Shown here: piece by piece, positions 44,416-50,886 of the stretch
Layout of the letters: every line of letters starts with the position of its first letter
Numbering within the stretch: position 1 is the stretch's first letter
Origin: Anaerovorax odorimutans DSM 5092
GTDB taxonomy: Bacteria > Bacillota > Clostridia > Peptostreptococcales > Anaerovoracaceae
NCBI RefSeq assembly: GCF_000426305.1
Contig: NZ_AUFC01000002.1
Span: 62,001-126,000, forward strand
DNA: 64,000 bases
Direction: 5' to 3'
Translations under genes and position numbers: made by a program
Notes under the pieces: model-generated
Told to the model about the DNA's origin: nothing
The model's input: the letters and a program-made list of their open reading frames with translations, nothing else
Databases searched by the model: none

Positions 44416-46383
44416 ATGAATTGCAGCCAAATGGAAATAAAAAAAGAATATATTGTTAATTCACATAGAAGATGTAGTGAATATGAAGTTGAAAAAGAAC
44501 GGATATACAGTAAAAAAATAATTTCTGGTGATGAGCTGTCAAAGAAATTAGAATTAAAAAAGGAACTAATTGATATAGCAGGTCTATATATGAACCGTTT
44601 ATATGATTTTGTAAAAGGATCTAATTTTTTTTGTTTACTAACTGATGAAGAAGGCTGTATTTTAAGTATCATAGGTGATACGGATATATTATTAGAGGCT
44701 TTTTCCTTTAAGATGGTACCTGGTGCTTATATGGATGAACGTAACATTGGAACTAATTCCATGGGAACAGCTTTAGCTGAAGGAAAGCCTGTACAAGTGT
44801 CAGGAGAAGAACATTACATTAAAGCGTATCATCGATGGACATGTTCAGCATCCCCAATAAGAAATTCCAAAGGAGAGATTATCGGAACAATAGATTTAAC
44901 TGGTTACAGTGAATTTGTTAATTTGCATACCCTTGGTATGATTGTAGCAGCTGCTAATGCAATAGAAGAAATGATTGATATTAAAAGGTATAATGAAGAG
45001 TTATCTATGGCTAAAAAGTTTACAGAGACAATTATAGATTCTATTGAATCTGGTATATTGACCTCTGATTTTGAGGGTAATATAAAAACAGTAAATCGTT
45101 ATGTTTCAGATATGTTTGGTTATAAACAAAATGAAATAAAATTAATGAAAGCTTGGGATTTAATTGAAGATTGGGAGAATATAAAAACATCAGTTATAAA
45201 AAAGCAAAGTTTTACAGATGAAGAAGTGTTTGTAAATTCAAAGGGTAAAAAACTTCAATTTAATTTAAGTGTTTATCCCCACCTTGATGATAAACAAAAC
45301 TTAAGGAATATCGTTTTTGTTTTTAAGGAAGTTAAAAAGGTGAGAAAATTGGCTAATAAAATTATGGGGCACCAAGCTTTTTATACTTTTGATAAAATTA
45401 TTGGTCAAAATAAGAATTTTGTACAAATTCTTGAATATGCCAAAAAGATTGCGGATAGTAGATCAAATGTTCTTATTATGGGTGAGAGTGGTACAGGTAA
45501 AGAACTCTATGCACAGGCAATACACAATTACAGCAGTAGGAAAGATGAACCTTTTGTAGCATTAAATTGTGGTGCTATACCAAGGGAACTTATAGAGTCC
45601 GAGCTATTTGGATATGAAGGAGGAGCTTTTACAGGGGCAAAAAGTGCAGGTCAGCCCGGGAAATTTGAAATTGCAGACGGTGGAACGATTTTTTTAGATG
45701 AAATAGGTGAAATGCCTTTAGATATGCAGACTAGATTGCTTAGAGTTATTGAAGAAGGTACAGTGAATAAAGTTGGCAGTATCAAAGAGATTGTTGTAGA
45801 TGTAAGAGTTATTGCGGCTACAAATAAGGACTTGAATGAAGAAGTAGGAAAAGGTAATTTCCGTAAGGATCTATACTATAGGCTTAATGTACTTCCCATA
45901 AGATTGATGCCATTAAGAGAAAGAAAAGATGATATACCACTTTTAAGTCAATATTTTATGAAAAGAATTTCTAAAAAACTTAATAAAAATATGGTAAATA
46001 TCAATGAAGAAACTATGAAATCCCTTATAGAATATGAATGGCCTGGAAATGTAAGAGAATTGGAAAACATAATAGAACTTATGGTAAACACGGAATCTAT
46101 CCCAGATAGATTTATTAAATTAGATAATAATCCTTTTGAAGAAGTTGAATATAACATAAGTATGAAAAATTTAGGGCAAGAATTAGCATATGAATCAATT
46201 GATGAAAATCTCAAATTGGTAGATATTGAAAAAAGACATATACTCAAGGTATTGAATTATTATAGCGGTAATATTACTTTATGTGCTAAAGCATTGGGAA
46301 TTGGAAGAAATACTCTTTATAGAAAAATGGATAATTTTGAAATTAAAAGTTATAATTCTAATAAAGAGGAATCTTTTAATTAA
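44416..46383 (+). CDS. Sigma-54-dependent transcriptional activator (GAF-PAS-AAA+-Fis)
   Basis: This 655-residue enhancer-binding protein is of AcoR/NifA style. A GAF-like domain (about 55-180, ERNIGTNSMGTAL), a PAS domain (about 205-310), an AAA+ domain (about 330-560) with Walker A GESGTGKE, the sigma-54-contacting GAFTGA loop (about 404), Walker B TIFLDEIGEM and the arginine-finger segment, and a C-terminal Fis HTH (LCAKALGIGRNTLYRKM). It activates promoters of the -24/-12 class. Two such promoters, at 46453 and 49034, lie immediately downstream and are the obvious targets. The GAF/PAS region presumably senses a metabolite. Confidence 0.95.
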   Translation: MNCSQMEIKKEYIVNSHRRCSEYEVEKERIYSKKIISGDELSKKLELKKELIDIAGLYMNRLYDFVKGSNFFCLLTDEEGCILSIIGDTDILLEAFSFKMVPGAYMDERNIGTNSMGTALAEGKPVQVSGEEHYIKAYHRWTCSASPIRNSKGEIIGTIDLTGYSEFVNLHTLGMIVAAANAIEEMIDIKRYNEELSMAKKFTETIIDSIESGILTSDFEGNIKTVNRYVSDMFGYKQNEIKLMKAWDLIEDWENIKTSVIKKQSFTDEEVFVNSKGKKLQFNLSVYPHLDDKQNLRNIVFVFKEVKKVRKLANKIMGHQAFYTFDKIIGQNKNFVQILEYAKKIADSRSNVLIMGESGTGKELYAQAIHNYSSRKDEPFVALNCGAIPRELIESELFGYEGGAFTGAKSAGQPGKFEIADGGTIFLDEIGEMPLDMQTRLLRVIEEGTVNKVGSIKEIVVDVRVIAATNKDLNEEVGKGNFRKDLYYRLNVLPIRLMPLRERKDDIPLLSQYFMKRISKKLNKNMVNINEETMKSLIEYEWPGNVRELENIIELMVNTESIPDRFIKLDNNPFEEVEYNISMKNLGQELAYESIDENLKLVDIEKRHILKVLNYYSGNITLCAKALGIGRNTLYRKMDNFEIKSYNSNKEESFN

Positions 46384-46452
46384 TATAGATAATATGTTTT
46401 TTAGGTAACGTTTTAAATATAAAAATTATATTCAAAGTTTTAAAAGGCTCGC

Positions 46453-46469
46453 TGGCATAAATTTTGCTA
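46453..46469 (+). promoter_or_regulatory. Sigma-54 promoter 1 (-24/-12)
   Basis: TGGCATAAATTTTGCTA has GG at 46454-46455 and GC 12 bases later at 46466-46467, as the consensus TGGCACG-N4-TTGC requires. It lies about 70 bases before the gene at 46536. Confidence 0.88.
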
Positions 46470-46535
46470 TTGTATATTAATGAATTAATATTTTTATGAA
46501 TTTACTAAAGATAAGGAGTTGATTTTAAGAAGATT

Positions 46536-46823
46536 ATGGATAAGGAAATGAAAACAGACTTTTTAAAAAATAATAAAATAAACTTAGTTATTTCAAAAGA
46601 AGTTTCGGAAATAATGGAAGAAAGATTTATTCTGCTTGAAGATATAGAGAAAGTAGTAACAAATTCAATTCTAATGGGAGAGAGGTTTTTTAATTCCGAA
46701 GATTCAAGCTATCTGGCAAATTTACGCGTAAAAAATGTAACTTACTGGGTACAATATGTGGAAAATGAGGACGGGATTCATATAATAAACGTGTACAGCC
46801 ATAGGATGGAAATAGTGAGGTAG
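46536..46823 (+). CDS. Stand-alone copy of the C-terminal domain of the dicluster oxidoreductase
   Basis: This 95-residue protein closely matches the last 80 residues of the oxidoreductase at 53673: both contain the ERFFNS..DSSYLANLR block, a KNVTYWV strand and the ending VYSHRMEI, at roughly two thirds identity by eye. The domain has no cysteines, so it is a structural or docking module rather than an Fe-S carrier. It is the first gene behind sigma-54 promoter 1 and is followed by the Cys-rich redox protein after 4 bases. The site before ATG 46536 is weak and ATG 46548 is an alternative start. Confidence 0.8.
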   Translation: MDKEMKTDFLKNNKINLVISKEVSEIMEERFILLEDIEKVVTNSILMGERFFNSEDSSYLANLRVKNVTYWVQYVENEDGIHIINVYSHRMEIVR

Positions 46824-46827
46824 TAAA

Positions 46828-47034
46828 ATGAAAGAAGAAAGCGGACAAGAAGAAAAATGGATATGCGATAAATGTAAGGAAAAATTAGAGCTTCACAAAG
46901 TAAAAGTATCTTACTTGGGAGGAAATTTTGAAGTAGAGTTGCTTAAGTGTCCAAAGTGTAATAATGTATTTATTAGTGAAGATTTAGCATTGGGAAAGAT
47001 GTTGGAGGTAGAAAAAGGACTGGAGGATAAATAA
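46828..47034 (+). CDS. Small Cys-rich redox protein (DVU_1557-like)
   Basis: This 68-residue protein carries two CxxC pairs (CDKC and CPKC), the arrangement of a zinc ribbon or rubredoxin-like site. From memory it resembles the DVU_1557 family, which accompanies Mop-type aldehyde oxidoreductase loci in Desulfovibrio. It is in the operon behind sigma-54 promoter 1 between the stand-alone domain and a methyltransferase. The family name is my recollection and should be checked. Confidence 0.65.
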   Translation: MKEESGQEEKWICDKCKEKLELHKVKVSYLGGNFEVELLKCPKCNNVFISEDLALGKMLEVEKGLEDK

Positions 47035-47035
47035 C

Positions 47036-47755
47036 ATGAAATGCTTTAATGCATATGAAAATGAGGATATGACTAAAATAACAGGTGAAACTCTTAGACC
47101 CGGAGGTTTTAAATTAACAGAAAAAGGCATACAGTTTTGTAAAATCTCATCAAAGGATTATGTCCTTGATCTTGGATGTGGTCAGGGAGCTACTGTAAAC
47201 TATCTTTTTAAAAAACATAATATAAATGCAATAGGTATTGATCCTTCGGTTAAATTAATAAAAATTGCAAAAGAAAAATATGGACATAAGCAATTTTTTA
47301 TAGGAGATGGTAATAACATTCCGTTTCAAAATAATAGCTTTAATTGTGTATTTGCAGAATGTACATTATCTTTAATGGATAATTTGGAGTGTACTTTAAA
47401 ACAAGTATATAGAGTTTTAAAAGATGAAGGTTGGTTTATTATTACAGATGTTTACGCCCAGAATCCTAATGAAGTAAATTTACTATCACAATTTTCTTTT
47501 AACAGTTGTATAAGAAATCTCCATAACCTAGAGAAATTACAAGAAAAGCTGAAAATACTAGGTTTTGACATTATTTTTTCTGAAGACTATAGTATTTTTT
47601 TAAAAGAGCTGTTTGTTAAAATAGGATTTACTTATGGAACTATGGGTATGTTTTGGAATACAACTACTCAAGGATGTATTGATGGTTATGAATTTCAAAA
47701 AGCCTTAAAACCTTGTAAACCGGGATATTTTATGATGGTTGCCAGAAAAAATTAG
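47036..47755 (+). CDS. SAM-dependent methyltransferase of the Mop locus (DVU_1556-like)
   Basis: This 239-residue class I methyltransferase has motif I VLDLGCGQGATVNYLF (about residue 43) and a typical acidic post-motif (AIGIDPSVK). TGGAGG lies ten bases before the ATG and the preceding stop is two bases away, so translation is coupled. In Mop-type loci a methyltransferase of this kind recurs next to the Cys-rich protein; a role in cofactor or substrate modification is likely but unproven. Confidence 0.78.
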   Translation: MKCFNAYENEDMTKITGETLRPGGFKLTEKGIQFCKISSKDYVLDLGCGQGATVNYLFKKHNINAIGIDPSVKLIKIAKEKYGHKQFFIGDGNNIPFQNNSFNCVFAECTLSLMDNLECTLKQVYRVLKDEGWFIITDVYAQNPNEVNLLSQFSFNSCIRNLHNLEKLQEKLKILGFDIIFSEDYSIFLKELFVKIGFTYGTMGMFWNTTTQGCIDGYEFQKALKPCKPGYFMMVARKN

Positions 47756-47802
47756 ATTCATAGAATAGTTATTGATATTACTAAAATGGGAGTAACAAAA
47801 GA

Positions 47803-48894
47803 ATGAGTAATACTGTTTACAATAGCTTAAAATTAGAATTGAATAAAGGGAAAAAAGCAGTAGTAGTTACATTTATAGATGACACAAATAGCATGAGAAA
47901 ATTATTACATAATAAAATTATTATCACAGAAGAGCAGGTACTTGATTCTAAGTCTATATATGATCTTGATGAGATGACTTTTAATAAAGTACAATTTGCT
48001 TTTAATACAGGGAATTTACAATTTTTACGTAGTTCAAATGGTGAAAATATTTTAATTGAACCATATTTCCCTCAGCCACGCCTTATAGTATTAGGAGGCG
48101 GAAATATTGCTAAGCCCTTAGTTGAATTCGGTTATAAGGTGGGTCTGTCAGTAACAATAGTTGATGATAGACCTAAGTTCGCTAATAAGGAAAGATTTCC
48201 AAACGCTGAAAATGTAATTTGTGAGAGTTTTAATAATTGCTTTACTCAATTAAACCTTAATGATTATTCATTCATAGTAATAGTAACTAGGGAACATTGT
48301 AATGATTTAGATTGTTTAAAACATTTATTGAAATATAATACTGCATATATAGGAATGATTGGATCAAATTATAGTGTAAATAGTATAAAAAAACAACTTT
48401 TAGATGAAGGTTATTCAGAAGAATTAATAAATAAGATTAATGCTCCTGTAGGTCTTAAAATAGGAGCTATTACACCTGAAGAGATTGCAATATCCATAAT
48501 TGCGCAGATTATACGTCATAGAAGACTTGAAATGAAATTGTCAGATAATAATGCAGATTCTATATTGATAAATTGGCCTGAAATTGACAATAGTGTATTA
48601 GAAGAATTATGTAAAAATTCTCAGGATTTAAAGGCTTTAATTACAATAATTTCTACAAAAGGTTCAGTCCCCAGAAAAGCAGGAACTAAAATGCTTGTTT
48701 GGTCATATGGAATGACTATGGGGAGTATTGGAGGCGGATACGCTGAAGGAGAAATAATTAATGCTGCTTGGCAAATTATAGGAAGCGGCAGTACAAAAAT
48801 TCATGATATTGATATGACAGGTCATATTGCTGAAGAAGAAGGTATGATATGTGGTGGTATTATGAAAGTATTGATAGAAGACTATAAAGGGTAA
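47803..48894 (+). CDS. XdhC-family molybdenum-hydroxylase maturation protein
   Basis: This 363-residue protein handles molybdenum cofactor for xanthine dehydrogenase/aldehyde oxidase-type enzymes. The Rossmann XdhC domain is readable as RLIVLGGGNIAKPLVEFGYK (about residue 93), and a CoxI/XdhC module follows at about 275-355 (GSVPRKAGTKMLVW, GSIGGGYAEGEI, GMICGGIMKVLIE). The order (Rossmann first, CoxI last) is reversed from the commonest layout. It is the last gene of the first sigma-54 operon and matches the Mop genes of the second. Inserting sulfurated molybdenum cofactor into Mop is the expected role. Confidence 0.88.
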   Translation: MSNTVYNSLKLELNKGKKAVVVTFIDDTNSMRKLLHNKIIITEEQVLDSKSIYDLDEMTFNKVQFAFNTGNLQFLRSSNGENILIEPYFPQPRLIVLGGGNIAKPLVEFGYKVGLSVTIVDDRPKFANKERFPNAENVICESFNNCFTQLNLNDYSFIVIVTREHCNDLDCLKHLLKYNTAYIGMIGSNYSVNSIKKQLLDEGYSEELINKINAPVGLKIGAITPEEIAISIIAQIIRHRRLEMKLSDNNADSILINWPEIDNSVLEELCKNSQDLKALITIISTKGSVPRKAGTKMLVWSYGMTMGSIGGGYAEGEIINAAWQIIGSGSTKIHDIDMTGHIAEEEGMICGGIMKVLIEDYKG

Positions 48895-48903
48895 ATAATT
48901 ATA

Positions 48904-48973
48904 TGTTCTAAAATAGAACAGTGATCCAAAACGTAACAGATAATTCTGACAATTAGTGTTCGATAATAGAACA
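48904..48973 (+). promoter_or_regulatory. Two 17-bp palindromes, probable enhancer sites for the sigma-54 activator
   Basis: TGTTCTA-AAA-TAGAACA (48904-48920) and TGTTCGA-TAA-TAGAACA (48957-48973) are 53 bases apart, an integral number of helical turns. The nearest lies about 60 bases before the -24 box at 49034. Position and symmetry fit binding by the Fis-type activator encoded at 44416. Confidence 0.8.
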
Positions 48974-49033
48974 GTTTATGATTAATTTTTAATTAAGGTT
49001 AAGAATCCTTTGCATTTGCAAAGGTTTTTTTAT

Positions 49034-49050
49034 TGGCATGAATTATGCTT
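49034..49050 (+). promoter_or_regulatory. Sigma-54 promoter 2 (-24/-12)
   Basis: TGGCATGAATTATGCTT has GG at 49035-49036 and GC at 49047-49048, correct spacing; the -12 box is ATGC rather than TTGC. It shares TGGCAT-AATT with promoter 1 and precedes the Mop operon. Confidence 0.82.
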
Positions 49051-49151
49051 AATTTATAATTGTTAATTAAATTTCAGTATAGATGGAATTTGGCAAAGGG
49101 TGTAAATTTTAGAGGCAATTCCAAATCATAATTTTTAAATGGAGGAATGTT

Positions 49152-50339
49152 ATGCTTAAGAAAACTTTATTTATCAACGGAGTTGAAAAGCGTGTTGTAG
49201 TTGATCCTGAAACCACTTTGGCAAGTGTTCTGAGAAACCAAATGTTTTTAACAGGTACTAAAGTTGGATGTGGTAAGGGGGAATGTGGAGCTTGTACAGT
49301 AATTCTTGATGGCAATATAGTGAAATCTTGCATAGTTAAAATGAAGGATGTAGAAGATGATTCTCAAATTATTACAATCGAAGGTATAGGAACAAGTAAA
49401 AAACTTCATCCGTTACAGCTTTCATGGATAATTAATGAAACGGCACAATGCGGATTTTGTACTTCGGGTTTTATTGTATCAGCTAAAGCTCTTTTGGATC
49501 AAAATATCAATCCAACAAGAGATGAAGTAAGAGACTGGTTTAAGGAAAACAACAATGTGTGTAGATGTACAGGCTATGAGCCTGCAGTAAATGCTGTTAT
49601 GGATGCCGCAAAACTTATTAGAGGAGAAGTATCTAAAGAAGAACTTTGGCTGAAATTAAAAGAAGGAACAAGTATATTTGATTTAAGTCTGCTTGATTCT
49701 GCTGATATTGCCAAGGTAACGGGAACTTATAAATATGATGCAGATCTTGGATTAAATCTTCCTCAAGGAACCTTGCATATAAAATTAGTGCAAGCACAGG
49801 TACCTAAAGGAAATATAGTATCAATTGATACATCTGAAGCTGAGAAGATGCCGGGAGTATACAAGGTAATAACTTATAAGGATATACCTGGTACAAACAG
49901 GATTATATTAAAAAAAGGCGAGGAAAAAGAAGTTCCAATAATAAATGATAAAAAGATCTTTAAAGAAGGTGACCCTATAGCTATGGTACTTGCTTTTAAA
50001 CCAAAACTTGCAGAAGAAGCTGCAAAATGTGTAAAAGTAAAAATAGAGGAATTATCAGAGTATAGTGAACCTAAGGCAAAGGATGAGGAATTGCTTCCTT
50101 TTGAACCTAATGTTGGATTTGCATATCTAAATGAAAGAGGCAAATTGATTATTCAAACTAGGAATAAAGATTTGCACCTAAGTTCGCTGGCAGAGGGTAT
50201 AGGAGTACCCCTTGAGAAATTGGCAATAGTGCAAAATAATAGAGAAAGCAGCATAGGATATGAATTTAGTCCTATAAAGGAAGGTTTACTTGGTATTGCA
50301 GCACTGGTAACCAAAAAACCGGTTTACCTTGAGCTTTGA
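49152..50339 (+). CDS. Truncated Mop paralogue: two [2Fe-2S] domains plus partial Mo domain
   Basis: This 395-residue protein corresponds to the first 450 or so residues of the full-length Mop at 50887. Both iron-sulfur domains are intact: the plant-ferredoxin type (GCGKGECGAC) and the C-terminal four-helix type (CGFC...CRC). After that it has a deletion of about 40 residues and stops at VTKKPVYLEL where the full-length protein continues. The molybdopterin loop GGTFGYKF is altered to ESSIGYEF and the catalytic Glu region is absent, so it cannot hydroxylate substrate. The frame is undamaged, has a GGAGG site and is first in the sigma-54 operon, so it may be a working electron-transfer subunit. 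Confidence 0.85.
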   Translation: MLKKTLFINGVEKRVVVDPETTLASVLRNQMFLTGTKVGCGKGECGACTVILDGNIVKSCIVKMKDVEDDSQIITIEGIGTSKKLHPLQLSWIINETAQCGFCTSGFIVSAKALLDQNINPTRDEVRDWFKENNNVCRCTGYEPAVNAVMDAAKLIRGEVSKEELWLKLKEGTSIFDLSLLDSADIAKVTGTYKYDADLGLNLPQGTLHIKLVQAQVPKGNIVSIDTSEAEKMPGVYKVITYKDIPGTNRIILKKGEEKEVPIINDKKIFKEGDPIAMVLAFKPKLAEEAAKCVKVKIEELSEYSEPKAKDEELLPFEPNVGFAYLNERGKLIIQTRNKDLHLSSLAEGIGVPLEKLAIVQNNRESSIGYEFSPIKEGLLGIAALVTKKPVYLEL

Positions 50340-50421
50340 TATGTTATCGGTACAATATAAAAGTTAATAAGTATTTAAAGGAGGTGCAACTGGTATCGCT
50401 GGTGCGGTGACCAAGAATATT

Positions 50422-50865
50422 ATGAAAAAAATTTTAATGATTTCGCCTAAGAAATGCATTAATTGTGGAACATGTGAGTCAGTTTGTACAAATTCTGCAG
50501 TAAATGTATTCAGCTTTGAAGAAGCGGTAATTTCAGTACCTATAATGTGCATGCAATGTGAAGATGCAGCTTGCATGATGGTATGTCCTACAGGTGCTTT
50601 ATCTAGAGATGAAAACGATGCAGTTGTAGTAGATCCAAATAAATGTATTGGATGTAAAATGTGTATTAGTGCTTGCCCTATGGGAAATATTAACTATTCA
50701 ATTAATCTAAAGAAAGTAATGAAATGTAACCTATGCGAGGGCAATCCCGATTGTGTAAAATACTGTCCAACTAGGGCAATTGAATATGTAGATGCAACTT
50801 CATCTAACATAGAAAAGAAAAAAATAGTTGCATCAAAATTTAAAGGATTGTTTGAAGATGAGTAA
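50422..50865 (+). CDS. Four-cluster ferredoxin-like iron-sulfur protein (HycB/CooF type)
   Basis: This protein has 16 cysteines arranged for four [4Fe-4S] clusters: [35 protein letters not shown] and [14 protein letters not shown]. It is probably an electron carrier between Mop and the flavin subunits. The start is uncertain: ATG 50422 has only a weak site; a GTG at 50407 is 22 bases after a strong GGAGG at 50380. Codons 50383-50421 read [13 protein letters not shown], resembling a piece of Mop (GLLGIAALVTKKP), so the upstream region may be a Mop scrap captured by this gene. Confidence 0.88.
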   Translation: MKKILMISPKKCINCGTCESVCTNSAVNVFSFEEAVISVPIMCMQCEDAACMMVCPTGALSRDENDAVVVDPNKCIGCKMCISACPMGNINYSINLKKVMKCNLCEGNPDCVKYCPTRAIEYVDATSSNIEKKKIVASKFKGLFEDE

Positions 50866-50886
50866 TTAGAAAAAGGAGACAATCAG

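Noticed and set aside
49091-49112. TGGCAAAGG near 49091 as a third sigma-54 promoter
   Set aside because: No GC dinucleotide lies 12 bases after the GG.
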